Shown piece by piece: positions 21,095 to 35,543 of a stretch of DNA of 64,000 nucleotides. The stretch's first letter is position 1. Every line of letters begins with the position of its first letter. The translations under genes and the position numbers were made by a program. Source of the stretch: Pleurotus djamor (Eukaryota; Basidiomycota; Agaricomycetes; Agaricales; Pleurotaceae); the NCBI GenBank assembly GCA_029747585.1, contig JAPEVF010000106.1:1-64000 (forward strand), written 5' to 3'. The notes under the pieces were generated by a model that was not told the DNA's origin, ran no database searches, and saw only the letters and a program-made list of their open reading frames with translations.

Positions 21095-22136
21095 GTCGTC
21101 TTGGGTTGGGGGCGAAAGGGCACGAGACGCCGGCAGTGTGATTATGGCCGAACTGAATCAATTGCCCTTGAATTGCCCCCCGTCTCGCGGTACAGACCAA
21201 ATCATTTGGTTCTGTTCAAGGGAGTCTACATAGTCGACAGTAAGGATAACGAGACAGACGATCTTTCGAGACTTGAGTGCCATGTGCATGAGCGTTGTGA
21301 AGCTTACATAAATGTGGAACGTATGAACGGCGTAAAACTACACCACGCCGACATATTCCGGAGTATATGTTCTTGCTATGTAGAATTATAACGGAGATAC
21401 CCATAGATGAAAAGACAGACTCCAAGATTTGCTCCGCTGCGGCTCCCAAAGGAACTCAACTTGAGCCTGGAAAAGCATCCGCAGCTCTCTCTAACTTTCA
21501 ACTCGTTTTCTGCCGCCTCTTCTGCCCTACCTCGCGCCTCGTTGCACGCGTTCTGTTCAACATGTTTGGTACGAGATCTTGTGATGGCGCAAAAAACAAG
21601 GGCTGGAAAGTGATGTAGAATCATATAAACGACTCCAAACCACTCCCCTTGCTCATCAACATGAACGTTAGACGTTAGCGCCTAACTGTCTACTAGTATA
21701 TGTGGAGGAATGATTCCGCCCAGGTTGGCAGCGCGCCCGAAGCGATGCCACATTGTTTGATCAGGTCAGGCCCAATCATTGTCCGTCGATCATCGATCAT
21801 CATTCTCCCTGGCCTCTTTCCAGCTGTTTGCAAAAGTCTAGACAATTTCGCGTGAATAATCGAAGTCGGGCTTTTCGTCGGAGATACCAAAAAAGGCGTC
21901 TGAGTCGAAGTGAGTTTGAATATTGAGCCCGCGCGTTGACACCATCTCCCCAACGCTTCCCAGTGCACCTTGCCACAACAGCGGCCAGCCATGGGATTCC
22001 AAAGCACGCGAACTCATGAATTGAATTTGTGTGGCTATATGACTATCTGGGAGACAAGCCTGTGCACTACGTGGTCCAGTCACCATACTCCGAGATAAGA
22101 GCCCAATTGTAAGGATAGCATTCAATGAGCGACTTG
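21095..22136. other. Degenerate stretch downstream of VID21
   Basis: Open frames here (for example 21693-22007 and 21838-22125 on minus) overlap in different frames, and none continues the VID21 protein cleanly. The segment HWEALGRWCQRAG, minus strand near 21930, faintly resembles the second helix region of a SANT repeat, which suggests a broken VID21 C-terminus. I see no other gene. Confidence 0.4.
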
Positions 22137-25100
22137 AGAAGTGCGTCTTCAGTAGGTGTCCAAGTTACCTCACTCGTACGGCGGAAATCTTTCGGTAGTT
22201 GAATGGGATTAATTATCAACGGCTTGTTGTTCTCGAACACGTCTGGAAAAACGGATAATCAGGGAATACACACACAATACACAACGGGCTCAACTGACCG
22301 GAGAAGATATCCAGCGGCTTAGACGGTGGGTGTTCCTCGGCAACGACGACATATTCATCAAGGCGGAGCCATTCGCCATCCTTCCATTTCTTTGAAGGTT
22401 GTAAAGGACCCAGTAAAGTAGGCTTACAATGCGCGTACTTCCCGATGGGTACGAGCTTCGAATAAGTGAAATCTTCGGCTCGTTTGTTAGGATCGTCTCT
22501 GTCCGACTTCCTCTCAGGTTTTTTTTCTGTCGCCATTAACCATAGCACCCGTCGGCGGGGCCAGGTCAAACATGCCATACGGGTGTAGGTCAGGAAAGAC
22601 CGTCGTGAGGTCATTCGGAGTGGGTAGGGACTCGAATAGAGCAGCAACGTCGGCAGCGGAGGGTTCCTTAGGAATGCGCTGTGAAATATCGAGATCCTCA
22701 AAGTTGAGAAACAATTGATCGATGTCGGAATAGGCGATTTCTTCCCGAACTGGAGCAAACAGTTGTTTCAGCGCACTCTTGGATACGCCTCCATTGGCGG
22801 GAATGGAGGGTTCGTCGCTCGAACGCGAGGTTGTCGTTGACATAAGCAAGGGATTGGTAGAATCTGTCTTGAGCGCGGTTTGAAGAGAAGAATCGTTTTG
22901 GGGGACTTGCTGCGAGTTGTCTGGTTCCTGCTCGACCTTCGTGGGTACGTCGACTTCCATGGCGTTCGCGTTGCTTTGGAGTGCAGAAGTATCATCGGTT
23001 TCCTCCGTTTTGGGCTGTAAAGCAGCGGCAGACCTAGCCTCGATCATATCATCAACAGCTGCAATCTGGGCAGCCGCTTCGAAGTGGTCGTCGAGTGCAG
23101 CGGCGGTGTCTAAACCATCTGAAATGCTTCGCTCCCGGTCCTGACTTCTTTCTTGGTCCTCATCGTCATCGTCATCAGAGTTGTAATTCAGGATGGAAAG
23201 AGCATTGATTGGTTTCTCGGGTTGTGTGTCTTGCTTTGGGGTCGCGGGTTTATCGTCTAAGAGCACAAGCGGCTCACTGTGGTCGGCATCGACATCTATA
23301 ATGTCCATTGCAGCGTCAACATCTTCAATAGGGGGCTCAGAGGGGGGAGGCGGGGTCCATTTGACGCAAATGCCCAACGCGACTCTGTTTTCATTGGTTC
23401 CTGCGGCATGCCACTCCAGCACGGCCGTCGAGAGATTGAACGCGACGGCCAACTTCCATCGCCTCTCCTCTCGAAAGTCCGTGCGCATCCACTTCATCTC
23501 GTCCATCAGATAATCCCAATGAGACTTCGTCAATCCTCCAACACCACGCTGCTTCTTTGGCTGGCGAAAACTCCACTGACCGGCGTCTTTGAGGTGCTCG
23601 ATCCGCTTGAAAGTTTTGACGAGTCGAAGCTCCATGAACGCAATGCCCCAATCCTTCGTGAGGAGACACTTGGATGCTTTGCTGACTTTGGTGTGCACGG
23701 GATTTGCGTTTAGAACTGCGGCCCATTTGCTCATACCCATCGGTGCCCAGCCTTCCTCCTTGTTGGAGCCTTCTTTGGTCAATGTCCCATCTTTCTCCTT
23801 TTCCTTCCGCTCTCTTTCCTTTTTCCTCTTGGTGAGCTTTCCCTTCCGCTGGTATTCGATAGGGAGACTCTTCAAAGGAGGTAACGTATAGTGGGGATCG
23901 TATTGAGGTCCATTCACAGGCTCTGTTGGCGAGGTTTCTGGCGCAGACATTTCAACATCACCTCCGTCCTTGGATTCAAATACGTAATCCACAGCATCGG
24001 GTCCAGGGGACTTGGGCCGAGACAGAAATGTAGGAGGTAGGCGACGAGGAACTTCGGCAGGCGGTGGGAACAAGAGAGTCGGATTCACTGTTGGCGGCTG
24101 GTGTGGCAGCAGACGTTCTTCCGTATTGGTTGGGATTAGATCAACGATGGCATTTTGCTTGTTGTGCAAAGGCTGCGCGACCCTAGACTGTTCCTTCATG
24201 AGGACGTCTTCGGCAGAAGGCCGCTCTGTGGGGGGAGCAAGTACTTGAGTAAGCGAACCGTCCATCGGGCTGACATGGGGGGGATTTAGTGACGACGTCG
24301 GGCCGCGACATAGCTTCACTTCTCTCCTGTTCCTCTTTGGCGTTGTCAGGATGGGAGGCCGTTTGACCCCCAGGCCCAGGAGACTTTGTATCTCCTTCGT
24401 CCTGTGGACGAGGCTCTACCTCTGATAGGACATCCTCAACAGGCGTAAGCGGTCCTTCAATTGCTGAAGCGACGGCAGCAGGAACAGATTGATCATCTTG
24501 TGGGGGAGTGCCCAGCGGGTGTAGTGCATTGGGCTCCTGCGAAGCTTCAGATTTCGTTGTAAACTCCATCGTGACATCTTCAACGAGGTTCGAAGGGGAG
24601 GATGGGCCGTCAGCATCATCGACATCCATTCCATCCATTCCATCCCGTACAGAGGGCGCAGAATCAGGCTCCAAAGGTGGGCGCGACTCAAATTGATGGG
24701 AAGGGAGAGCCTCAGGCAAGGGGGATGGATGACTACTCGAGTCGCGTCCAGTGATATCGAGGTTGGCCTGACTCACAGCAGTATCCTCAACGACAGGGAT
24801 ATCCTCAGGCAACTCTTCCTCTGCCTCTGAGTCTCCGTCTACAACGATGGGTGCAGGCGAAGGAGGACGAGAGACGGAAATGTCGATGACATTAGAAGTC
24901 GGATTGGGCGAGACCTGTGATGTAGACCGGGACTTCACAGGGGTCGGGGAGTGATGAGAGGGCGAGCGCGGCGTTGTAGAAGAGAGGAAGTCTAATTCGT
25001 CCCTGTCGCTGTCATCCTGGTCGGCTGGACGTAGTCTGAAACGACTCTGTGAAGGTTTGGCCTTGTGACCATGATGTCGGTTCCCTACTTCAGCATCTTC

Positions 25101-25527
25101 AGTGGGCCGAAGAGCCAGAATATCATCTGAGTCTTGATCAACATCCTCCAAGTCGTCAAGGAAGGATGAAGGCATGGGGATGGCGAGTTTATCTGGGGAC
25201 AAAGAAGTAATGCCTTCGGGACTGCGAACGATTGAGTGCGGTCCAGAGCCTCATAAGCAGCATGCGCACCATTTCTCCAAATCAAACCGTTCAAGGAACT
25301 CATTTAATTCATGCGAGTCCGCTTCGTCTAACGCTGGAATAAGCGTCCCGATGTCGTGCTTTCTTCGAAGCATTTGGTGCATCTGCTTGAGCAGAACATT
25401 GCGACGCTGAGAAATCTCCCTATATGTATTATTAGTGACCCTCAACGTGACAGCTTTGAGAACTCGCGCACTCAAGCTGAGCAACGCGTTGCTCTATCAG
25501 CCAGTCTGGAGATTGGGAGTCGGACAT
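22137..25527 (-). CDS. VID21: VID21/EAF1-like NuA4 subunit (HSA domain; SANT end disrupted)
   Basis: Vid21/Eaf1 is the assembly platform of the NuA4 histone acetyltransferase complex. Exon 1 starts at 25527 (MSDSQSPDWLIEQRVAQLE); an intron ends ataatacatatag and exon 2 follows (EISQRRNVLLKQMHQMLRRK). After a long acidic, Ser/Pro-rich disordered region comes the HSA domain near 23.4-23.6 kb (LTKSHWDYLMDEMKWMRTDF, EERRWKLAVAF). Downstream are GEWLRLDEYVVVAEEHP and the start of a SANT/Myb repeat, TSEVTWTPTEDALLKSLIEC with YPYNWALIS. There the frame runs into a TAG near 22075 and family similarity ends. Two one-base frame changes lie in homopolymers (G7 at 24277-24283, T8 at 22519-22526); removing one base from each restores a continuous frame. 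The second intron junction near 25.2 kb is not fully resolved. The gene is divergent from DDX41. Confidence 0.75.
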
Positions 25528-25664
25528 GGAGGTTAAGACGAAGTCCTGATTTCCCATTTAGGAGCGATCGAGAAGCTCATAATTAGCGTCCCACGGTCAA
25601 TAAGATTAGCACACGGTCAGGAAAGCAATTCTCTTCAACAACTCATCTCATCTACACGCCCACT
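25528..25664. promoter_or_regulatory. Shared divergent promoter of VID21 and the DDX41-like gene
   Basis: Only 137 bp separate the two start codons. The side nearest the helicase is pyrimidine- and CA-rich (ctcttcaacaactcatctc), a usual leader composition for fungal genes. No TATA box is apparent. Confidence 0.5.
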
Positions 25665-27989
<2,325 letters not shown>

Positions 27990-28140
27990 ATGGTGTTCAT
28001 CCGTCGTACTTCCCATTGCCCACCATATGGTACGTAAACTCATTGTAGTGTAGATCGATCAGCTTGAACACCTCTCGACTCTTTATGAATGAGTTCATTG
28101 CTGTCCAAATGCCTCATTCGTGCTCCCGGAATCTAGTTAT

Positions 28141-30466
28141 TTAAGATGAGAATCGTGGATCAACGTCCAGATTGAAGTTGACAAACTTTTTGCCTGGTAC
28201 GACATCCTCCATTGACTTTGACAATTGCAGTCCAGCTGGGCAGCCCTTTGGAGCCTTGGACATGTTATTTACCTGCTCAATCGTCAATTCGGGGTTAGAA
28301 ATCCCCAACGTCCCAGCATCTTCCCCTCGGATCCAGCATTTCTAATAAATCATTGCATCAATGCCCCATGCAGATGCAGGAGAACGCCAGTGGCAGGGGA
28401 CACTTACGGTATAAAGATTCCAAGTAGGTGAATCCCAGATGTTAAATTCTTTGTCGGCTTCCCAATCCAAAATCTTTCCTTTTCCTCCACCAAAGAGATG
28501 GACTCCAGTATCCAACCAGAAACACCCTCCAAAACCTGCTGTTTGCCTCTTCCAGTTTCGGGCATAAGGTGGCGTGTAACCTTCTCGTCTAGACACAGAG
28601 CCTGTTGATGCCGACGCTAATGCTTGAACAGAGCCTCTGATCCACGCATCTGCTCCTACGAAGATGGTGGCGGTCGCAGCACCTCCTCCTACAGACACCC
28701 CTATATTGATCTTAGGAGTCACTGTGCCTTGTAAGAAGCCTGAAACCCAGCGTTAGTGACGGGAATAGACAAGGTCCAAGGGTAGNAAAAAACCTCGAGC
28801 ATCCGCCTCAGCAAAAGCTGACATAGAGAGTTCTATGGATCAAAGTCATTAGAACAGGAGGCGTCTGATAACGAGAAGCAACGTACTTGATTCTTTCGTC
28901 TCAAGGCCACTATCGCCGGCATGATCGTTAGCTGATTCTGAGGGGTAATAGAGGCGCATATCCTTTATCACGTAGTTGAGTTCAGTGCCCACGTTGACGT
29001 TGACCTCAACATGGCCTTGTATCCTTCCGCTGACAGATAGGAACGGGCCAACAGTGATGACACTGCACAAACTGAAATTAGCGAGCATGAGCTAGATAAC
29101 GAGTGTGGACCTGCGTACCCAGGAATGCTGAAGCCAGGCATTCCGATGTCGTTGATCAGATTCTTTTCGACGGTGAAGCCTCCCTACATATGGATATTTG
29201 TCGTAGCAATGCGAGGATGATGAAGGTGAAGTCCAACCTGAATCAGAAGTTCAATGCCCAGTTTGGCGTTGATTTCGCCATTGACGCCTATATAACGAGG
29301 GATGAGCACGACAAAGCATCGGGAGGAAAAAGAGGATAGGACGAACCTCCGAATATGCCTAATTCGTGGATACTGGGAGGGAGGATATCGCCAGCAATGA
29401 GCACACCAGCTCTTGCCTCGATCCATCCGCCACTTTCCAATGTCAATCCGACTTTTCCAATAGGACATTCATTCATGTCGATCGGGACGGACCAATTGAG
29501 GGGCGCGGTGCTGATGCTGATATTTGTAGCTTGGATGGTAGGTTTAACTTCAAAATGGTTCGGGAGGTGTTCGACGATCCATTTAGAGCCGTCCGCGATA
29601 ACCTCGCCAGCCTTGTGCACAGTTTTGCTGACCCATCCGGTAACGTCGTCCCATATACTGTCAGTAAAGGCGACATTTAGATCAATCCCCGGGACGGTGG
29701 CCTAATAATGGGTGAGTAGTGCGCAAAGTGTCCTTGGTGGACTCTTACCCCAATGAAGGCGAATTGAACCTTGCCATGCCTACAGGAATAAACAGTTGAG
29801 TTTAATGGGCGGTTATAGGTAGATAACGGTGTCTGGAATAGAGATCTCACTTCGTAGGATCAGCGGCAGCAAAATTGGTGTCAATCGCGAAAGTATAAAC
29901 TTGAGGCGCCGTTCCATCTCGCTTTGCAATCTTGCTTTCAAAATGTGACGGAACCGACTGGTCTTCAGCAACTGTAGCCTTCACAACCCTAGCAAATGGG
30001 CCACTGCCGCACTAGCCGAGACGTACATAGCTCAGTTCCTGTAGCACATAACGTGACGGCGAAGGCATGGACTTACACTTTCCGGGAGTCTGATGATTTT
30101 GTCTTCAGGTCCATTATCACTGAAGACGTGACTGCACTTTGAGTCGGAAATATCGCCCTCGCAGACAAGTCGGACGTCTTGTTCCAGTACATGAGGGTCA
30201 CAGTCTAAGATGACCCATCCCGCAGCGGGGGTAATGTCCGACAATGCACTGGGGGAGGCATGCTATGGAAAGAGAACGGGTGTTAAGAGACGTTTACACA
30301 AGGTAGCCCGCCGTACCAGTTTCAACACACTAGATGTTTCTGTTTGACCAGGCATTTCGTAGCTACATTCGCCATCGAAGCAAGGTCGGGTCCAGTCATT
30401 TGCAGCAAGAACAGCAGACAGCCCAGCCGCAAGGAAGGATAAAGATAACGAGGTCCTAGGAGACAT
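28141..30466 (-). CDS. Secreted protein of unknown function
   Basis: Multi-exon gene on the minus strand. It starts MSPRTSLSLSFLAAGLSAVLA, a clear signal peptide, followed by NDWTRPCFDGECSYEMPGQT. Exon 1 ends at 30317 and exon 2 starts at 30262; about nine further short exons follow. Visible parts include WVILDCDPHVLEQDVRLVCE, FAFIGATVPGIDLNVAF, WVSKTVHKAGEVIADGSKW, an Ala/Gly-rich domain VGGGAATATIFVGADAWIRG, and the C-terminal MSKAPKGCPAGLQLSKSMED before TAA at 28141-28143. Cysteines are sparse and paired. There is no catalytic motif I can name. It looks like a large extracellular beta-rich protein of a fungus-restricted family, but that is inference. An upstream in-frame ATG (30520) would add a non-hydrophobic stretch and is less likely. 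Confidence 0.65.
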
Positions 30467-31097
30467 CCTAGCGAAGAACCCACAATGACTATGGATGTAG
30501 AATTCTTCATACGCAGCCATTCGTTATAAGTAGCTATGAAACCATTGAGACAGTCAATCCAGGTTTACAGGACTTTTCCCAGAAGATCATAGTGCTGGCG
30601 AATGCTCGTTGACCAGAAGATATCGCCGTGACGGTCGATGTGCCGACTCCGAGTCTTGCGTGTTAGGTGGTCTCGCCACTATTCGGGAGGTGAGTAGTGT
30701 GCGACTCCTTGGGGAAGAGATTTGCTAGCTGTTAGGTTAACAGATGCTTAAGTCAGGTTTGGAGGGTAATGACGGAGGTAGGACCGAATACGCGGTGATT
30801 GTCGTAAAATGGGGGAATGTTAGCATGACTTGGGAGTGAACTAATCATGAGAAATGAATCGAGGAGACTTGGACTAGAGTAGCATTNTCTGGATATAAGC
30901 TGGTGAGCCAGGCCACCCTGGATGTTATCTAAGGCGGGATTACTCGGGAGGGTGCACTGCTAGNGTTCGTGCATCACGAAAACTCCCAATCAAAGAGTTC
31001 TTATTCAAGCTGTAAGCACTGGCTCTCAAGGAAGACAGGGGACACTCAGCCACAACCNCCCTAAATTCTGAGGAAATGCCCAACAANCAAATATCCA
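30467..31097. other. Intergenic stretch
   Basis: Upstream region of the secreted-protein gene and downstream region of the FYVE gene. No supported open frame, RNA gene or repeat was seen; a few ambiguous bases occur near 30887, 30964 and 31058. Confidence 0.5.
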
Positions 31098-33470
31098 TCA
31101 ACTATCCCCAGAATTGGCCACTATCCTATTGATCTCGCTCCGAATCTCCTTCAAATTCAGCTGAAGAGCTTTCACATCTTCAAACTTGCGATGAGCGTTC
31201 GCCTCTTCGATGAAAGACTCCAGCAGCGCCTCTTGTTCAAGCAACGGTTGTAATGCGTGAGCAAACTTTGAATCTGGGTCGACGAGGGGACCATTTGCTG
31301 GTGGCGGTGCAGAGGGTTGCTTCGAGTTCTTGGGTATCGTCTGATCGTTCAAGTCAATATAGAAAATGAGAGGATAGAGGGGGAGACATACCTGGAGAGG
31401 AAACATATGATTCTGGAGGAATAGATTTGCCCGAGTCAGGATCGCCAACTGAACACGATCCTGCGAGCTGCCAGGACCTGAAGGACAAGGTAGGTGCCGT
31501 ATCCGTTTCGACAACGCATCATATTGTGCAAATGACTCCAGTAGCCGCTTTCGTGCAGCGATAGCTTGCTTCGTNGGATGTTCGTCTGTACTGCGTCGTA
31601 CAAAAACGTAAGNGGNNGGGNTCNACAAGAAAACGAGGACATACGTNAGGCTTAGAAGNAGTTCCTCGAACTGAGGAAGTGANGCNTCGATCTCCTTTTC
31701 CAGCGTAACGAACATCTCGTACAGCCGTACGAACGGAGGGACATGGGAAATTTCTTGTTGAAACTGCTGCCGTCTAANAAAGAATCCCTACTCAGTGTGT
31801 ATTTCCACGNGTAAGNAGTCCGTATCACGACGCACGTNAAGATGGGCCTACACGTCCGACATATCCTCACACCCTTCAAGAACTTTTCCTCCGCATCATC
31901 TTGAACNGCAGGGGNACTCTTCCCACTCTTCGGGTCAATCNTAGACACCCTCCGCTTACGAACNCCGTAATCCACACCTTCACTTACTTCTTCGATTAGA
32001 CGAGTCTTCTTNTCAACGATNAAGAGAAGAGAACATGTGACAGGTCTCTGGGGATGTTTCACAGGAAGGGAGCATATGATCTTGCCGCAAAGGCGACAGT
32101 GGTGTTTACGNTTCGTCAAAGGATGGAAAGACGCGCTAANNANGNACGATAAGACNAATTTGGAGACCACGACGAGAGAATNACTTACCTGCACAATGGA
32201 CACTTGTGGACAGCAGAGTCGTCTTCCCAAGGCGTTATTCGCTGTTCCGCCGCTGTATCCAACGAGCTGTTAGTNAAAANTTTACAGTTAAACGNCGCTT
32301 AAACGAACCACGCANATCTTCNTTCCCCGAGCCACTTGACCCTTGCATCATCATACTCTTCCACAGTCCACCAGGATCCATGTTCTTCAAGTCAGATATA
32401 TCGAGATCAAAGAAGGAAGACGCTCGTCGATTGATGCTGCTTGGNCGATGAGCCTTGCTCTTTGGCTGCTCCTCGCCATCCTTGAGGAAGTGAAGGGAAA
32501 TAAGTTTCTCCAGTCGACGTTCGAGTTTCGTACGCTCTATTCGTATCGAACCATTATCATGAGCTTCGCGGCGCAATTCGATGAATTCTTCNGTACGCGG
32601 TCGATAAACACCCTTCGGCTGGAAGCCTGGGCGATACGGCGCTTGAACACGAAGAGACGATGNNNNTCCTTGTCTTGGAGACGTCGGTGTCGAAGATAAA
32701 GGAGTTGACGATGAAGATGCTCTTGATTGTGGNGGCGGTGGAGGTGTAGTTGAAGGTGCGGGTAACGAAGAGGTTCTTGGTGGGGGAGCAATAGGGAGGG
32801 TGGAATTGTTGGACGGNNGGTTAGTAGNGGGTTGAATCTGCACATGGAGTTCCGCTGGTCGNGGACTGGTGGTGGGCGGAGGGATATCGTCTTTCGTNGG
32901 TATGGGTGGGGGTTCTGTCGAGACGGATTTCCCTTTACTCTGAGAGACGGTAGGAGGGTCTNCNGGGAGCTGAGACGAGACACTCATCGGNGANAGCACT
33001 CTNCTAGTCGAAGTTGGCGTGCCATGGGGACGAAGAGGTGAAGAAGGNAACGGATTCCGAGCCGGACGNAGTGGGACATGTCTAAANGTGGATGCTTTCC
33101 GAACCTTCGTCGGTGTCGTCGACGCCGAGGTCGANGCTTCACTCGGAGCAGGAGAGACCTCAGAAGTCGGTAACTTCTGTGAAACCAAAGCAGGTGATGA
33201 GGGCGTTGAGGACGGGGCTGGCGAAGGATGCCGNTCCAAGATGGTNTCCTCCGGTGCAGCGTCNACTTGACTGNTCGGCGTTTGAGACCTCTCGACCGCT
33301 GGGTTGTTGNACTGGGTTTCTGGGCTATGAACNAAAGGTGTTGNCTCTGATAGAGGTGGTGGCGTCATTGTCCCATTGATTCGCTCNGGCTNTCCAGGCG
33401 CCTCGGCGAATAAACCATTCTTCTCTGCCAAAGTAAACTCTATAGAACCCAAGGANGAAGGTGTCCCCAT
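31098..33470 (-). CDS. PEP7: PEP7/VAC1 (Rabenosyn-5)-like FYVE-domain endosomal protein
   Basis: Endosomal tether that binds PtdIns3P through its FYVE finger and links Rab5-type GTPases and Sec1/Munc18 proteins during vacuolar sorting. It begins MGTP at 33470, followed by a long Ser/Pro/Thr-rich disordered region (to about 32.7 kb). Next come the conserved YRPGFQPKGVYRPR and LERRLEKLISLHFL, a probable zinc-binding region, and the FYVE core SFHPLTxRKHHCRLCGKIIC (about 32.1 kb). Downstream, EEVSEGVDY and GVRICRTCRP complete the finger. The C-terminus (HALQPLLEQEALLESFIEEA and LKEIRSEINRIV) is the Rab-binding helical hairpin seen in Rabenosyn. Several introns and many N calls leave internal exon edges approximate. 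Confidence 0.85.
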
Positions 33471-33948
33471 GAAACTTGTAGGTCGTGGCTTGNNTATAGC
33501 AGCACCATTNAGAACTTGGCCATTCGGTGGGTGAGTNGGGTTTGACAGGTTGCGAGTGTGTTTCTTGGACTACGGNGATCTCAGTTTGTGGTGAGTATCG
33601 ATTCTGAGCCAGACCGACCTTATATGCCTGGTATGGAACATACGACTGNGCTTCAGGGAGTAGTTTGTCTGGCATCGGTAGNATGTTTAGGTGGTNTACG
33701 AGGAGGAAGGGGTCGTCAAAGGTGATCACTGNGGTAGCATCAACCGCAGCGGAGTGATTGTGATTTGAGCAAACGTCGGCGCCTGTTACTTCCACCAATG
33801 TGNTTGANGGTGCTCGCGGGTCGTTGGCCTCGTCTTCGTCCCAGTCGNCCTGGGGAAATGGNGAAGGGANTTGNTGAAGGTNAAGTGAAGACGAGGCGCC
33901 CAGCCAACTTGTNCACAGAACCGCTTGTATTCGATCCACCACCATGTC
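33328..33948 (-). other. Long minus-strand open frame upstream of the FYVE gene, coding status uncertain
   Basis: An open frame of about 200 codons runs from an ATG overlapping the twinfilin start (MVVDRIQAVL) through DWDEDEANDPRA and QSYVPYQAYKVGLAQNRYSP into the FYVE gene's first exon in another frame. It contains no stop despite many N calls. It could be a 5' exon of the FYVE gene or a chance frame in a divergent promoter. No family is recognised. Confidence 0.3.
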
Positions 33949-35214
33949 TGCGTCCTCGGGTATTTCTGTNTCNCANGGACTNGTAGATGCTTTCTCCAAT
34001 GCGATTACTGCACAAGAAACTCGATTTCTCAAGATATCCATCCGAAATGGTTCGCGATCTATCGTTGGCCTCAGACCAAACTCACGTCGTTTTCAGAATC
34101 GCTTGTGCTAGACGACTCTATTCCTGTTGAAGGATCATTCCAGGACGATCTGTCGAAGCTTCAAGGCGTACTTGANGATAACACNCCAGCATATGTACTC
34201 GGGCGACTAGATGATCCACCAAGCGAATGGCTGAGCATCTCGTACGTNCCCGATTCAGCCAAAGTTCGCGATAAAGTGNGTAGCNCAAGGTCTCNTCTAN
34301 GAATTATTTATTNACTCCCCTCCAAGATGCTGTANGCGTCGACNCGCAACTCTCTGACGAAATCCTTGGGATCAAACTACTTCACTGATTCCATATTCGC
34401 GACGTCTAAAGATGACTTGACTGCNGATGCCTATGCTAGCCATCGCAAACACGTCAACGCGCCAAAACCACTCAGTGCGCGCGAGAAAGAGATGGAAGAT
34501 GTTAAAGCGGCAGAGCGAGAGGCTAGCGGGGGGAACTACGAGGGAAGTCGCNCAAGAAGGAATCATNTGGGTCAGGATATGATCGGTCTCAAATGGGATG
34601 AGGGTGCTGAAGATGCAGTGACTGCACTGAGTGNGGGCGAAGGTTGCTCACTAATTGTATTGGTTCGTTGTCTTCNTNCCTTCNNNGGTTGCGCGACGAT
34701 CTGACTCTCTGAGNAGAGNATAGATGGTGGAGAGACAATACGANTGNTNTCTGCTTCNGAGATCACTATCGACCAGCTTGGATCGAGTTTGCCCCCNTCG
34801 GAACCTTGCTATGCCATTCTTGCTTGGCCTCATTCATACCCAACTCCTCGTCGCGAGATATGTAAGTNNCCAAGTTCTCTGGTCGCTCCTCANAACCCTC
34901 ACAACTCATCTGCACAAGTCTGGATNTACTCNTGTCCNTCAACTTCTCCNGTGAAGAANCGAATGATTTATTCCTCTGGGTCTCTTTCCTCCTTCCTTGC
35001 TGTGAAGAAGGNGATGGAGTCGTCAACCACNTCCACCGTTTCATCCAGAAAGATTGAGACCTCNGATCCATCAGAGCTAACAGAGGCTTACCTNGTATCT
35101 TATCTTGGCCTNGACGCATCCCCTGCGACNTCTGGGTCGANTACCACTGAAATTCCGCGCTCAGACGAGAAGAAACCATTCGCNAGGCCCAAAGGCCCTG
35201 GCCGTCGTCACTGA
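33946..35214 (+). CDS. TWF1: Twinfilin (two ADF-homology domains)
   Basis: Twinfilin sequesters ADP-actin monomers and caps filament barbed ends in cortical actin patches. Start MSASSGISVS at 33946; exon 1 ends at RFLKISIRN and joins ESLVLDDSIPVEGSF after a short intron. The first ADF-H domain includes LDDPPSEWLSISYxPDSAKV and STRNSLTKSLG-like text, then TDSIFATSKDDLT and the linker NAPKPLSAREKEMEDVKAAE. The second ADF-H domain includes SLPPSEPCYAILAWPHSY and RMIYSSGS. The basic tail PKGPGRRH before TGA at 35212-35214 is the expected C-terminal capping-protein interaction end. About eight introns; N calls blur some edges. The order and spacing of both domains are as usual for the family. Confidence 0.92.
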
Positions 35215-35543
35215 TTCGACATGCATCATAAATTACTTACCTGTACGATGTAGCACACGGACTTTGAATAGCGCGTGAAGCGAATTACCAAACGGATCAT
35301 CCCAANGTTCCTTGTTCCATGTTCCGTTCTACCCAGCCTTGCTTGCGTATATAACAGACCTAATCCAATGACCTTGGGAGGCTGCACTTTTGCTTTCCCC
35401 ATTTCTGTCATCGGCTCCCGCTACCAACCCTTCGTTCGCACGGACGCGAACATTTATAAACTCGGGGTTCTGCAGGTGAATTTGAGGTGACCCACCACAC
35501 ACAACTCCCAGTGCGAGTTTACCCTCTCTTCCGATCTCTCGCC
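35215..35543 (+). promoter_or_regulatory. Upstream region of the SCOT gene
   Basis: 329 bp between the twinfilin stop and the SCOT start. No coding signal is supported. The last 60 bp before the ATG are pyrimidine-rich (accctctcttccgatctctc), typical of an mRNA leader in this window. Confidence 0.4.

Noticed and set aside
21376..21624. Minus-strand frame considered as a displaced VID21 exon
   Set aside because: The charged segment EARGRAEEAAENELK is suggestive, but the plus-strand frame is equally open and no splice link to the SANT exon was found.
24277..24283. G7 run in VID21 considered as programmed frameshifting
   Set aside because: Other conserved genes in the window have the same kind of run-length error, so sequencing error is the simpler explanation.
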